NCBI RefSeq assembly: GCF_003852525.1
Contig: NZ_QAJL01000001.1
Coordinates: forward strand, 606,983 to 670,982
DNA length: 64,000 nucleotides
Source of the DNA: Pedobacter sp. KBW06
GTDB taxonomy: Bacteria; Bacteroidota; Bacteroidia; Sphingobacteriales; Sphingobacteriaceae
Direction: 5' to 3'
The translations under genes were made by a program, and so were the position numbers. How positions within the stretch are numbered: the stretch's first letter is position 1; each line of letters starts with the position of its first letter. This document shows, piece after piece, positions 17,583-27,252 of this stretch. Under the pieces are notes generated by a model. It saw nothing but the letters and a program-made list of their open reading frames with translations. It did no database searches and was not told the DNA's origin.

Positions 17583-19154
17583 TTATCTGCCCGTTACGAT
17601 ATCCGTTCCTTTTAGCCTCAGCTGAAGCTGTGCATCGAATAAAGAACGCGGAAGAACGGGTGTTCCCTGCAACTCATTTACCCCTGCATTTTCAAAGGTA
17701 ACCAATCTGTCGGAAGTAAAACCTTCCAATATCGGGGCTGCAATGGTATAGTTCCTTCTCCTGCTCATATCCCAGAAATTATAATGTTGGTCTTTGGCAG
17801 ATTTATGATGAAAATTCCAGATTACCAATTGCTTACCATGGTGTGGATGCCCGGGTTCCGGACCACCAAGATTGTAAAATACCCCGCCATCAATATCATC
17901 GTATAAAGTCGCATAAGGCTGCCCCGAATGGATGTCGAAATTCTGGTCTGTTCCTAAAGAACAATGTGTGATGACCGTTCCAACGGCACTGTAACCCGTT
18001 CCGGCACCATGGTGTTGTGCGCCATTGAAAGAACAATTTTTAATTAACACGCCATAACCTGTACGGGCATGGATCGAAGCATGCCCCTTCTTTCCTCTGA
18101 AATGGGTGTTTTCTATAGTAATCTGGTATCCTGAACGGATAAAAACACCTTCATTCAGGTCATGAAACTCACAATTCCTGATCCAGCTGTTTTTGAGGTA
18201 TTCCATTCCAACGGCCTCGTAAGCGTAATCATGGATTTCATTCTTATGGTGAATAAACGATTCCGGGTAATTTTTCCAGTTGCTGGAGAACAAGAGGTCT
18301 TCAATGCCACATTCCGTTAAGGAAATATAAGACTCCAGGGTCCAGCTTGCGGAGCGGACCATTTTGAGATCCAGGTGCAGCGGATTCTTAAAAGTCACCT
18401 TATTCCCTTCGATCTTTTCAATCGTATGGATCTCATAAATCTGCATTCCACCATCCGCTCCAAACAGTCTTGACCACTGGGGTTTCAGGTCCAGAGGAGC
18501 AAAGTATGCCCTTGTAAATTCTTCACTTTTATGACGGATCACTACATCCTGTCCGACCTGCAGACGGCTCCTGTCTTTGACCCTTACGCTGAAGCTTTCC
18601 CTGCCCGCATCTTCGACAATTGTGGTCAACTTTTCCGGCGCTTCTCCGGAGGGTTTGAAGAGAAACTGACGGCCATTGATCCGCATGTTTTCCTGGTAGA
18701 TTTCTGTCCCTCCTGACGCACTTCCACTGCCCTTTAAAATGATCCCGCTTTTGGAAATCCGGATCTGTTTTTTAGCATCTCCATCGGGGGCAATGAGGTA
18801 CTTTCCAGGGGAGAAAAAAACAATGCCCCCACCAGGATTTGCTTCCGCGGCATCCACCGTTTTTTGAATGGCTTCATCATCATATTTTTCATCGTTAGGT
18901 ATCCCCCCGTAATCGTCTACCCTGAAGATCTTTTTACCTTCCGCCGAAGGCAGTGCGCTTTCCGACCAGTGGTAACCGGCATAAGAAAAATCGGGGAGGA
19001 CCGGAGTTGTTCCGCTTTGTTTTGCCTTCACAAAATCAACCCAAAGTGGTGCTGTTTTTTGTGCTTTCATGGGCAATGCCATCAGCAGAAAAGGAAAGGC
19101 AAAAAGTGCCTTATTCCTATGTTTTATAAGGGATATTTGGGGTATTTTGGTCAT
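17583..19154 (-). CDS. Secreted right-handed beta-helix protein (DUF4955-type), paralogue of the 14128 gene
   Basis: A 523-residue exported protein with a signal peptide ending near PMKAQ. After an N-terminal region (LPDFSYAGYHWSES) come beta-helix repeats: SGIILKGSGSASGG, GIEDLLFSSNW, SWIRNCEFHDLNEGVFIRSG, YQITIENTHFRGKKGHASIH and VLIKNCSFNGAQHHGAGTG. The end (SLFDAQLQLRLKG) matches the paralogue at 14128-15654. The repeat pattern and the pectate-lyase-like opening (RVDDYGGIPNDEKYDDEAIQ) support a carbohydrate-active lyase or epimerase fold, but no catalytic set can be named. It lies 59 bp after the PL6 gene in the polysaccharide operon. Confidence 0.78.
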   Translation of the reverse strand: MTKIPQISLIKHRNKALFAFPFLLMALPMKAQKTAPLWVDFVKAKQSGTTPVLPDFSYAGYHWSESALPSAEGKKIFRVDDYGGIPNDEKYDDEAIQKTVDAAEANPGGGIVFFSPGKYLIAPDGDAKKQIRISKSGIILKGSGSASGGTEIYQENMRINGRQFLFKPSGEAPEKLTTIVEDAGRESFSVRVKDRSRLQVGQDVVIRHKSEEFTRAYFAPLDLKPQWSRLFGADGGMQIYEIHTIEKIEGNKVTFKNPLHLDLKMVRSASWTLESYISLTECGIEDLLFSSNWKNYPESFIHHKNEIHDYAYEAVGMEYLKNSWIRNCEFHDLNEGVFIRSGYQITIENTHFRGKKGHASIHARTGYGVLIKNCSFNGAQHHGAGTGYSAVGTVITHCSLGTDQNFDIHSGQPYATLYDDIDGGVFYNLGGPEPGHPHHGKQLVIWNFHHKSAKDQHYNFWDMSRRRNYTIAAPILEGFTSDRLVTFENAGVNELQGTPVLPRSLFDAQLQLRLKGTDIVTGR

Positions 19155-19213
19155 AACCTCTGGTAATACGCTATTTTACTGAAAATATAAACACCTAATC
19201 CTCAGAATTAAAA

Positions 19214-20542
19214 CTAATTTATGATAATCTTTTTATTAAGGTCAGAAAATCCAGAGGGCCCAACCTGCTCTGATTTCCAGAAAGGTTTAAAATCAGCTTG
19301 TCCCGGCCTTAAAAAAAGCCCGTCCCTGCTCTTTTTCAACTCCTCATTTTTGAGTTCAAATCCCCTACCCTTCCCGCCCGCAAAAGAAGTACTGAAGATC
19401 AGGTTGTCCTCAAAATTTACGACTACTTTTTCGTCGTACCATTTTAAAGGATCGCTATTGCTGACGATGATGTTCTTCGCAAAGTAAGTATTCAAAGCAG
19501 GCAAATACCGGTCCTTTCTGTAACCTGCAGCGATGGCAAAAGGCTCCTTACAATTGACAACCAGGTTGTCAGTAATCACCGCATTTTTCACCTGCCAGTG
19601 ACTCACGAGGATTGGGTTCGGCAAGCCTGCCATTACAGAAATTGCAGCACTGTTTCCGGTGCCGGTCAGGTCCTGAAAATAGTTGTCATGAACCCGGTGA
19701 TCTTCCCCGATAATCCGGACACCTCCGGTGCCTGGTTTCCCATTCCCGATGAAGTAATTTCCACTAACTTCAGATTGGTTCCCATGCCTTAAAGTCAGCG
19801 TCGCTTTGCACTCATAAAAGAGGTTATTGCGAATGATATTTTTTCCCGATTTAACCGAGACCGCTTCGATTTCCCCATTGCAATGTTCGAAGATATTTTG
19901 CTCCACAATGGTAAAGGAATCATGGAAAGACCAGGTGCTCGTTCCGATCCTGATCGTCTCTCCTCCGTTCCTTCCCAGTTCCGGACGCGGGCCGAAATAG
20001 TTATGGTCAATCTGGTGGTAATTTGGTTTCGCGGAAAGCCAGACCACCATCGTTACCCCCTGGTGACTTTTCCCCTGTAACAGGCAATGGTCAACCCGAT
20101 TGTGGGTCCCCCTGAGCGAAACCCAGGTATAATCCACCTTGTCATCAGCACTGTTGTAATCGGTAATGCTGGTATTGGTAAGCCTGCAGGAGAAAGATTT
20201 TTCGGAAAAATTGATCACCTCTCCTGAATCCAAAGCGCCTTTCGCAAAAGAAAGTCCGTCAACCAGCAACCATGAACCATCGATGTCCAGTGTAGAGTTT
20301 CCATTTAGAATGGTTTTCCCTTGATTTGCGGCCATTAAAACGATAGGACGATCTTGTGAGCCAGTTCCTTTAAATTTCAGCTGCTGATCCTTCCATTCGC
20401 CTTCCTTCATCAGGACCCGGTCGCCGGGTTTTAGGTTAAGGGCAGAAAGTTCTTTCGCAGAGCTGACCGGATAATCTTTTGCGCTTGCGCTGAAACTGGC
20501 AACCAGCAATAAAGCAAGACTCAAAAATATTGTTTTTCTCAT
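19214..20542 (-). CDS. PL6 family polysaccharide lyase (alginate lyase/chondroitinase B type)
   Basis: A 442-residue exported beta-helix lyase with signal peptide MRKTIFLSLALLLVASFSAS. Family motifs are in order: RNGGETIRIGTS, EAVSVKSGKNIIRNN, TLTLRHGNQSEVSGNYFIG and GGVRIIGEDHRVHDNYF. K231 and R252 lie 21 residues apart, the same spacing as the catalytic Lys250/Arg271 pair of chondroitinase B. It should cleave uronic-acid glycosidic bonds by beta-elimination, giving unsaturated ends. PL6 members act on alginate or dermatan sulfate; the context here (fucosidases, GH88) leaves the true substrate open. ATG at 20542 is preferred over an in-frame TTG at 20548. Confidence 0.9.
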   Translation of the reverse strand: MRKTIFLSLALLLVASFSASAKDYPVSSAKELSALNLKPGDRVLMKEGEWKDQQLKFKGTGSQDRPIVLMAANQGKTILNGNSTLDIDGSWLLVDGLSFAKGALDSGEVINFSEKSFSCRLTNTSITDYNSADDKVDYTWVSLRGTHNRVDHCLLQGKSHQGVTMVVWLSAKPNYHQIDHNYFGPRPELGRNGGETIRIGTSTWSFHDSFTIVEQNIFEHCNGEIEAVSVKSGKNIIRNNLFYECKATLTLRHGNQSEVSGNYFIGNGKPGTGGVRIIGEDHRVHDNYFQDLTGTGNSAAISVMAGLPNPILVSHWQVKNAVITDNLVVNCKEPFAIAAGYRKDRYLPALNTYFAKNIIVSNSDPLKWYDEKVVVNFEDNLIFSTSFAGGKGRGFELKNEELKKSRDGLFLRPGQADFKPFWKSEQVGPSGFSDLNKKIIIN

Positions 20543-20549
20543 GATCAAT

Positions 20550-21986
20550 CTAATCTAATGCCCCTGTTTTCATTTCTTTCTTTGGCTGATCGCCATGCTG
20601 ACTGGCAATGTTCCCTTCAAATTCCACCTTAATGACGCTCGCTACGGCATCAGGGGCCTGGGCAGGTAAAGTCAATAACAGATCAAATCCTTTGGTTTGC
20701 GCAGCTACTTTTCCGTTGCCGGCAAGCAATCTGGCAGAAATCACTTTATTTTTTACTCCGGGAATCAGCAATTGACCGTTTGAAGGCCAGTTGAACACCG
20801 AAAAATAAAGTGTCGTTCCTTTTTTAGTTTCTTTCTTTGTACAACGTCCCCAATCTAATGGCGACAATGGACTGGCTTTCGTTCCATAAATGGACTCACT
20901 GTTCACTTTCATCCATTTTCCGATATCGCTCAGCCTTTTTACACTTTCCTCAGGGAAGGTTCCATCAGGCTTAGGGCCAATATTTAACAGGTAATTTCCT
21001 CCTTTGGAAGCGATATCTGACAGGTTACGGATCAGTGTTTCACTGGACTTCCATTTGTGATCTGAAGTCCTGAATCCCCAGGTTCCGTTCATGGTCATAC
21101 AGGTTTCCCAGTCCTGGCCATCCAGCTCTGCCTGGTTCGGGATTTTCTGCTCCGGAGTTTTGGTATCGCCGGGGAAGTTAGGTCTTTTTAAACGGTCGTT
21201 GGTAATAATGTAAGGTTGCGTTTTTAAGGCGTCCTGAAGTTTTAAAGCCGCTTCATCGGTCATATTTGTAGGGGTATCCCACCAAAGTACCGCAATGTCC
21301 CCATAATTGGTCATCAGTTCTTTGACCTGCGGAACGGCAACGTCATCGATGTACTGGTCAAAAGTTTTGGTCTGTTGTGCAGGGTCCCAATGGCCTTTAT
21401 TGGCTAAAGTATAGGCATCAACCTTTACAGAATCCGGGTTTGCCCAGCCTTCACTCATGACTTTCCTCGCGGCAGCACCCCCGGGATTGTTCCAGTCCTG
21501 TGCCTGAGAGTAATAAAACCCCAGCTTTAGCCCATATTTTTTACAGGCTATTGCCAGGGGTTTTAACAAATCTTTACCATAAGGAGTAGCGTCTGTAATG
21601 TCCCATTTACTTGCTTTCGAATTAAATAAAGCAAATCCATCGTGGTGTTTTGCGGTGATAACCAGGTATTTCATTCCTGCATCTTTGGCCATCTTTACCC
21701 AGGCATCGGCATCATACTTTGTCGGATTAAAGCTTTTTGCCATTTCCTGATATTCAGCAACGGGGATCTTGGACCTGTTCATGATCCATTCCGCACCCCC
21801 TCTCCGTTGTTCTTGTCCACGGTAGACTCCGGCAAACTGCGCATAGACCCCCCAATGGATAAACATCCCGAATTTTGCTTCACGCCACCAGGCCATGCGC
21901 TCATCTTTAGAGATGGAATGCTGACCATAAGCCAGTTGAATAAAGAAAGAAAATGCCAGAAGCAGGGAAAGTGATATTTTACGCAT
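20550..21986 (-). CDS. GH29 alpha-L-fucosidase (first copy)
   Basis: A 478-residue exported retaining alpha-L-fucosidase, signal peptide to about YGQ (residue 22). The family opening WWREAKFGMFIHWGVY and KHHDGFALFNSK are present. The nucleophile is D237 in VLWWDTPTN. SDIASKGGNYLLNIGPKPDG, a hallmark of the GH29 barrel end, follows, with a small C-terminal beta domain. The acid/base residue cannot be assigned with confidence, as usual for this family. It should release terminal alpha-L-fucose from oligosaccharides in the periplasm. The stop lies 7 bp before the PL6 start, so the two are clearly in one transcript. A second GH29 lies at 24176-26056. Confidence 0.93.
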   Translation of the reverse strand: MRKISLSLLLAFSFFIQLAYGQHSISKDERMAWWREAKFGMFIHWGVYAQFAGVYRGQEQRRGGAEWIMNRSKIPVAEYQEMAKSFNPTKYDADAWVKMAKDAGMKYLVITAKHHDGFALFNSKASKWDITDATPYGKDLLKPLAIACKKYGLKLGFYYSQAQDWNNPGGAAARKVMSEGWANPDSVKVDAYTLANKGHWDPAQQTKTFDQYIDDVAVPQVKELMTNYGDIAVLWWDTPTNMTDEAALKLQDALKTQPYIITNDRLKRPNFPGDTKTPEQKIPNQAELDGQDWETCMTMNGTWGFRTSDHKWKSSETLIRNLSDIASKGGNYLLNIGPKPDGTFPEESVKRLSDIGKWMKVNSESIYGTKASPLSPLDWGRCTKKETKKGTTLYFSVFNWPSNGQLLIPGVKNKVISARLLAGNGKVAAQTKGFDLLLTLPAQAPDAVASVIKVEFEGNIASQHGDQPKKEMKTGALD

Positions 21987-22094
21987 AACGGTTATAAATG
22001 GTTTTATTGAATCTTCTAATTTAACTTCTTTTTACTGGAGGGCGCTCTCTTCAATTGGCTTATGGTTCAGCAATTTTAACGTTTAATGTTTTGC

Positions 22095-22880
22095 TTACTG
22101 AGCGGCATCGGCATAAGTAGTCCCGATTCTGATCTTTTTCACAAAATGGGTCACCTGTGAGGAATCCCCACCGTATACACCCCATTTAGGATCACATTCC
22201 GGTACCGCATCCAGGGTCCTGCAATATAAGCGGTCACTGCCATTTGAAAGTGTTTGTTTCACGCCATTGTACCAGAATTCGATGAATCCCACCGTTTTGT
22301 CTCTGGATACTTTCATACGGATCACAAACTTAAGCCAGGCGCTGGTAGAAAGTGTGGTAGACCAGGGAACGGTCGCCACATGCTGGTCGTCAAAATGCTG
22401 CAGCTCCAGTTTTCCGTTTTTGGTACGGACCATCAGGGGGTGATTTTGAAGTGAACCATCTGTAGGATAGGATTTCCACTGGAACAGCGCCTCTGTTTTC
22501 AGGTCTGTCGGCATATAGATCTTACTGGTCCAGCCGATATAGATTTCATCCCCTTCCTGGGCACTATAGTTTTTAGCCCCACGACCCTCGGTTCTGTGGC
22601 TTCCCGATGGTTTTAAAAATTTCCAGACCAGGGTCCCTGTTTCATCATTTACAGTGGTTACCGCTCCTGTTCCTTCAATGTTAATGTTTTTCCAAACGTT
22701 AGCTGAGCCATTGCTCGCATCTCCGTTAAAGAGGACAGACATGATCCCGACATCGCCGGAGCTGCTGGCCATAGCCTTGTTCGCCGCCAGGGCCGCATCC
22801 GGTTCCTTTTCCTTTTTACAACTTGACAATAACAGTCCTCCACTCATCAATACAGCAATCATTACTTGGTTTGTTTTCAT
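22095..22880 (-). CDS. Polysaccharide lyase-like lipoprotein (PF14099; heparin/glucuronan lyase fold)
   Basis: A 261-residue lipoprotein (lipobox LLLSSC). After a low-complexity spacer the sequence fits the beta-jelly-roll lyase family PF14099: GSHRTEGRGAKNYSAQEGDE, IYIGWTSKIYMP, LFQWKSYPTDGSLQNHPLM, WLKFVIRMKVSRDKTVGFIE and DPKWGVYGGDSSQV. PF14099 includes heparin lyase I-like (PL13) and glucuronan lyase (PL20) enzymes and shares the fold of PL7 alginate lyases. The closest CAZy family cannot be fixed by eye. As a lipoprotein it may sit on the outer face of the outer membrane and make the first cuts. It lies between GH88 and GH29 in the operon. Confidence 0.75.
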   Translation of the reverse strand: MKTNQVMIAVLMSGGLLLSSCKKEKEPDAALAANKAMASSSGDVGIMSVLFNGDASNGSANVWKNINIEGTGAVTTVNDETGTLVWKFLKPSGSHRTEGRGAKNYSAQEGDEIYIGWTSKIYMPTDLKTEALFQWKSYPTDGSLQNHPLMVRTKNGKLELQHFDDQHVATVPWSTTLSTSAWLKFVIRMKVSRDKTVGFIEFWYNGVKQTLSNGSDRLYCRTLDAVPECDPKWGVYGGDSSQVTHFVKKIRIGTTYADAAQ

Positions 22881-22949
22881 AATTTTAATGTATATAGTTT
22901 AGTATTTGGTTAATTCTTATTCTCAATTGCAAAAAGGCCGGTTACCGTC

Positions 22950-24134
22950 CTATTTCAATTTCTCTGCCCTAAGCAACGCTTCCAGGTAATAATAATCTGC
23001 ATAAGATAAAGGCTCATTAACCTCTGTATCTGAAGGCTTTGAACCTGTACTGCTGGTAAGGATAAATCCTTTGTTCTCCCCTACCCTTGCGGTATAGGTA
23101 TTGGCCATACTTTGCATCATCACCGCTGCTTTCTCTCTGTAGTTTTTCTTTTGAGCACTATAATCACTCAATTCATAAAGTGCGGAAGCAATCACGGCGC
23201 CGGCCGATACATCCCTGGGTTCGTTCGGGATATTTGGCGCATTAAAGTCCCAGTATGGAATCAGGTCTTTCGGCATATTTGGATGGTTCAGGATAAACGC
23301 AGCAATGTTTTCTGCCTGTTTCAAATACACCGGATCTTTCGTGTAACGGTAGCATAAGGTATATCCGTAAAGTGCCCAGCCCTGTCCTCTGGACCATGCC
23401 GACTCATGGCTATAACCCTGATGTGTGTTCTTTTTCAGTACTGCACCCGTTGCAGGATCATAGTCGATCACGTGGTATGAGCTGTAATCCGGACGGAAAT
23501 GGTTCTTCATCGTCGTGTTCGCATGGCTCACTGCAATCTTATGGAAAGAAGAATCACCACTTAACCTCGTCGCCTCGAAAAGCAGTTCCAGGTTCATCAT
23601 ATTGTCGATGATCACCGGGTTTACCCATTTCTCGCGACTATGGTCCCAGGAAAGGATGACCCCTGTTTTTGGATTGAAACGGCTGACCAGTGTTTTTGCC
23701 GACTGAAGGATCACTTCCTTATAATGCGCATCATTGGTGAGGCGGAATCCTGTTCCGATGCTGCAATAGACCTTGAAGCCCATATCATGGGTCGTCCCGT
23801 TTAGCTTTTCCTTTTCGATATCGGCAGAGAATTTCTCTGCTTCCTGCTTCCAGTTTTGCTGTTTTGTATATTCATAGAGGAACCACAAGGTTCCGGGAAA
23901 AAAGCCACTCGTCCAGTCCTTTGAGGCCACGAGCTTCAGCTTTCCATGTTCTATTGTTCTCGGAGAAACCAGTCCGGCCTTTCCTGAGCTGTGTTTTGCT
24001 TTGTCAATCTCTCCAAGCATCACCTTGGTTTGCAGGGCAGCTTTGTCAAAAGCCTTTTTAACGTTTACTTTTTGTGCGAAAGTGCTTGTCTGTAATACTG
24101 AGAGGGCTAATACGGTAAAGAAGTATCTTTTCAT
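22950..24134 (-). CDS. GH88 unsaturated glucuronyl/uronyl hydrolase
   Basis: A 394-residue exported enzyme (signal peptide to TFAQ, about residue 20) with the alpha6/alpha6 barrel sequence pattern of GH88. HDMGF with D117 and VIIDNMMN with D177 match the two aspartates of characterised unsaturated glucuronyl hydrolases (Asp88 and Asp149 in the Bacillus enzyme), including their spacing of about 60. HESAWSRGQGWALYGY is another family hallmark. The enzyme hydrates the C4-C5 double bond that polysaccharide lyases leave at the non-reducing end and so releases the unsaturated uronate. It is strong evidence that lyases encoded alongside act on a uronic-acid-containing polymer. Confidence 0.92.
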   Translation of the reverse strand: MKRYFFTVLALSVLQTSTFAQKVNVKKAFDKAALQTKVMLGEIDKAKHSSGKAGLVSPRTIEHGKLKLVASKDWTSGFFPGTLWFLYEYTKQQNWKQEAEKFSADIEKEKLNGTTHDMGFKVYCSIGTGFRLTNDAHYKEVILQSAKTLVSRFNPKTGVILSWDHSREKWVNPVIIDNMMNLELLFEATRLSGDSSFHKIAVSHANTTMKNHFRPDYSSYHVIDYDPATGAVLKKNTHQGYSHESAWSRGQGWALYGYTLCYRYTKDPVYLKQAENIAAFILNHPNMPKDLIPYWDFNAPNIPNEPRDVSAGAVIASALYELSDYSAQKKNYREKAAVMMQSMANTYTARVGENKGFILTSSTGSKPSDTEVNEPLSYADYYYLEALLRAEKLK

Positions 24135-24175
24135 TTTTTATATGCTTAAGTTTTTATACGGTTGAACCTGCTGCG

Positions 24176-26056
24176 TTAATGAACAGGGATCAATTGAATT
24201 TCCAATAGTTTCATCAGCTCCGTTCCAGAAATCTGAACAGGGCTGATTTTAAGTTGTGCCGCTCCCTTTTTTAAATCGGCGATACCAATTTCCTGAGTCT
24301 GTACCCCGGTTTTTAAAGGCAATACCGGAAGCTCTTTTTTGAAATCCCCGAGCTGAACAAGGTAAGTCCCACCGGCTCCTTCCGGTGCCAGGTATTTGAC
24401 CAGCACCTTATATTTTGAGGTTTGTAAGTTTTTAAGCTCCCAGGTAAAAAACTGCGTCAGCGCTTTCCATCCATCCACAAAGTAGCGGTCGGTTTTTCCA
24501 TCCCCAAAGCCGAAAGCTTTGCCATGCTGCAGGGCATCAAAAGACAGGAATCTATTCCTATTCTGACTGGAAAGCAGGCGGGCTCCTTCCGCTTTTACCG
24601 GGGCATTCAGCTCCAGAACAAGCACTGCATCTGAGCCATCAGGCGACAATACAGGAACATCAATGCGGAGATCTGAACTGCTCAAACGCTTTACATTGAG
24701 TTTCTTTTTAGACTCATCGGCAAGCAGATAAGCAGACTTAACTTCAGTATCCAATCCCCCAAGCAGCAATTTCCCGTCTTTGGGCCAGTCAAAGACATGC
24801 AGGTAAACGGCCTGATCTTTCTGCGTCGCTACCCCCCATCCTGGAATGGGTAAGGTAGAGCGCTGAGTTCCGAATACCGAAGCAGCATTCTGCTGCAGCC
24901 AGCTTCCTATGCTGTCCAGAATCCGGCTGTCCATCTGGTCAAAACTGCCATCCCCTTTCGGGCCGATGTTCAGTAAAATATTGCCTCCGCGCGAAGCAGC
25001 ATTGGCGAGTAACCGGATAAAGAATTTAGCGGGTTTATGACTGTTGTCGTGTTTCGAATACCCATAAGATTCGTTCGTTGTGGGAATGGCTTCCCAATCT
25101 CCATCTACGGTACGAAGCTCCGCAGGGCGGTCGCCGGTATTCAGGTAATCCCCAAAATTTCGGGAAGCACTTCTCGCCAGACGTCCGTTGACCACAATAT
25201 CCGGATCTGTTTCCCGGATGGCCTGAAGGATGCGCAGGTTCTCAGAAAGCGGCAGTTTATGTGGGGTGTCAAACCAAAGAATGTCCGGATGGTATTTATT
25301 GATCAATTCCTTAATCTGCGGAATCGCCTTCTGGTCTACATATTTTGCCGCTTTAGGCAACCATTCCGGATGGCTATCGAACCAGTTTGCTCCACCTATG
25401 AGCTGGTCCCCTCCCGGATTTTTATACTCCCAGTCGTTCCCGGGTGCATCGGGATGATCCCAGTCAAAAGCATGGGAATAATAGAACCCGAACTTCATTC
25501 CATGTTTCTTTGCCGCAGCGGCGAGTTCCGCCATCGGGTCACGCTTAAAAGGAGTCTGGTCGATGATGTCAAAATCAGATACTTTGGAATCAAATAAGGC
25601 AAAGCCATCATGGTGTTTTGCGGTGACAATAAAATAATGCATCCCCGCTTTTTTCGCGTTCAGAATCCATTCTTCTGCGTTAAATTTCAAAGGGTTAAAC
25701 TCATGGGCAAGTTCCAGATAGGCAGCCCTGCTGATCTTTTCCTTTCTCATCAGGTGTTCTGCATAGCCATTTACGACTTTCCCCTTCCATTCCCCTTCGG
25801 GTTTGGAATAGAGCCCCCAATGCACAAACATGCCGAATTTAGCCTCCCTCCACCATTGCATCCGCTGCTCATGGCCTTTCATGGAATCGGCCCACCATCC
25901 ATTTTTGGCGGTGTTGATGGCCTGCTCATCGCGCAGCTTTGCCTGATTGAACATTTCCTTATCCTCATCACCTGCCACCTGAGCATATCCGGCAGCGGCA
26001 ATTAAAGAAAGGGAGCAACATAAAAAGGCCGACTTACAATTCATCCTGAGCTTCAT
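24176..26056 (-). CDS. GH29 alpha-L-fucosidase with C-terminal extension (second copy)
   Basis: A 626-residue exported enzyme (signal to about GYAQ). WWREAKFGMFVHWGLY, KHHDGFALFDSK and ANAASRGGNILLNIGPKGDG mark GH29; the nucleophile is D263 in DILWFDTPHK. It is about 150 residues longer than the first copy. The extra C-terminal part (from about residue 500) reads as a beta-sandwich domain, possibly carbohydrate binding. The divergence between the two copies suggests they cleave different fucosyl linkages or act on different intermediates. It lies 28 bp after the PF05426-type lyase gene in the same operon. Confidence 0.92.
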   Translation of the reverse strand: MKLRMNCKSAFLCCSLSLIAAAGYAQVAGDEDKEMFNQAKLRDEQAINTAKNGWWADSMKGHEQRMQWWREAKFGMFVHWGLYSKPEGEWKGKVVNGYAEHLMRKEKISRAAYLELAHEFNPLKFNAEEWILNAKKAGMHYFIVTAKHHDGFALFDSKVSDFDIIDQTPFKRDPMAELAAAAKKHGMKFGFYYSHAFDWDHPDAPGNDWEYKNPGGDQLIGGANWFDSHPEWLPKAAKYVDQKAIPQIKELINKYHPDILWFDTPHKLPLSENLRILQAIRETDPDIVVNGRLARSASRNFGDYLNTGDRPAELRTVDGDWEAIPTTNESYGYSKHDNSHKPAKFFIRLLANAASRGGNILLNIGPKGDGSFDQMDSRILDSIGSWLQQNAASVFGTQRSTLPIPGWGVATQKDQAVYLHVFDWPKDGKLLLGGLDTEVKSAYLLADESKKKLNVKRLSSSDLRIDVPVLSPDGSDAVLVLELNAPVKAEGARLLSSQNRNRFLSFDALQHGKAFGFGDGKTDRYFVDGWKALTQFFTWELKNLQTSKYKVLVKYLAPEGAGGTYLVQLGDFKKELPVLPLKTGVQTQEIGIADLKKGAAQLKISPVQISGTELMKLLEIQLIPVH

Positions 26057-26084
26057 ATCTGTGTTGATATTGGTATATTAAAGG

Positions 26085-27248
26085 TTAATTGATCCAGATG
26101 ATTGGGTTTCTAACCGGCAGGTTGCGAACCACTTCCTCTACCTGAGGGTCATGATCCAGCTTTTGCCAGGTCCGCAGCCAGTCTTTCTGCTTAAATTCTG
26201 AGGCACCGAGGAGTAAAAAGGGCTGTGCCACCGGCCAGTTTTCCCAATGCATCACATCCGGTTTCAACGGCCATTTGCTTTTGTCTTTTATAAATGGATA
26301 CAGGTAGGCAATCCCTTTCTGAATGGATTTCCCATCTGTGGTTTCGTACTTCCAAAGGTCATCTGCGGGAGTAGAAAGGATCTGACAGAGGGTTGTCATG
26401 GCATCTAAATTAAAGATGGAATAACCATAAGGTTTGGTACGGCTCAGCTCCCTTGGAAAGCTGCCGTCCAGTCCCATCTGATTGGGCAAAAGCACTGTTT
26501 TATACCGTTCCCTGCAAAAAGAAAGGAGTTTTTCATTCCCGGTCAACTTTGCAAAAGCCGCAACCTGCATGATAAAACAGGTACCGTGGTTGTTCTGTGC
26601 ATTCATTTCATCCTTGCCATAAGGATGGCTCATCAGCCAGTTCAGGTAATCCCCGAACCATTGCTTTGTTCCGGAAAGGACCTCCCTGCTCAGTGCTTTT
26701 TCCATCACCAGGACCCCCTGAGCAACTTCCAGCAGCTGAATGGTATCGATAATACCGATTCCTCTTCCGGTAAACCTTCCCTGAATGGCCTGTGCAAAGG
26801 CCAGGCTCGGGTTCATCCGGCTGCCTTCGCTGATGAACCAGGCCTGCAAATGAACCATTGCCTGTTTCGCATATTTGTGATCTCCGGTAATTTTATAGGC
26901 GGAAGCCAGGGCACCAATGATTTTGCTAAAGCGGATCATCGCCAGTCTGTGGGCCACAAAATTATCGGGGTTGGTCATCCCATCGCGCTGGATATACGGT
27001 CCTGCAGGGTTTGCAGGGTCCGGCCACCAGTAATCCCCTTCCGAGTAAAAATCATGGATTCCTCCGGCACTTCTTGGAGAACCGGCCGCGGTTACCGTTA
27101 CCGGTTCCTGCTGCATGGCCCATACAGCCTGTGCAAGCACTGTTTTTTTCAAAGTCAATACGGCCTGCTTTTCCGGGCTTTGGGAAAAAACATTCCCGCC
27201 AAAGCCTGTCTGAAACAACGTAAAGCATATTATGATTAATCTTTTCAT
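26085..27248 (-). CDS. Alginate-lyase-domain protein (PF05426; PL38-like uronate lyase)
   Basis: A 387-residue exported protein (signal peptide to about FSQ, residue 23) with a helical-barrel lyase pattern. GDYWWPDPANPAGPYI near the N-terminus is typical of the PF05426 group assigned to PL38. QNNHGTCFIMQ holds N219, N220 and H221, matching the Asn-His catalytic cluster of PL5-type lyases, and YGYSIFNLDAM supplies a tyrosine at the expected later site. PL38 enzymes characterised so far act on alginate or glucuronan. With PL6, the PF14099 lyase and GH88 it forms a complete uronate-polymer degradation set. Confidence 0.8.
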   Translation of the reverse strand: MKRLIIICFTLFQTGFGGNVFSQSPEKQAVLTLKKTVLAQAVWAMQQEPVTVTAAGSPRSAGGIHDFYSEGDYWWPDPANPAGPYIQRDGMTNPDNFVAHRLAMIRFSKIIGALASAYKITGDHKYAKQAMVHLQAWFISEGSRMNPSLAFAQAIQGRFTGRGIGIIDTIQLLEVAQGVLVMEKALSREVLSGTKQWFGDYLNWLMSHPYGKDEMNAQNNHGTCFIMQVAAFAKLTGNEKLLSFCRERYKTVLLPNQMGLDGSFPRELSRTKPYGYSIFNLDAMTTLCQILSTPADDLWKYETTDGKSIQKGIAYLYPFIKDKSKWPLKPDVMHWENWPVAQPFLLLGASEFKQKDWLRTWQKLDHDPQVEEVVRNLPVRNPIIWIN

Positions 27249-27252
27249 GGGC

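Noticed and set aside
26586..27239. A 217-residue open frame on the plus strand opposite the PF05426 lyase
   Set aside because: The lyase reading has the conserved NNH cluster and a signal peptide; the opposite frame shows nothing recognisable.
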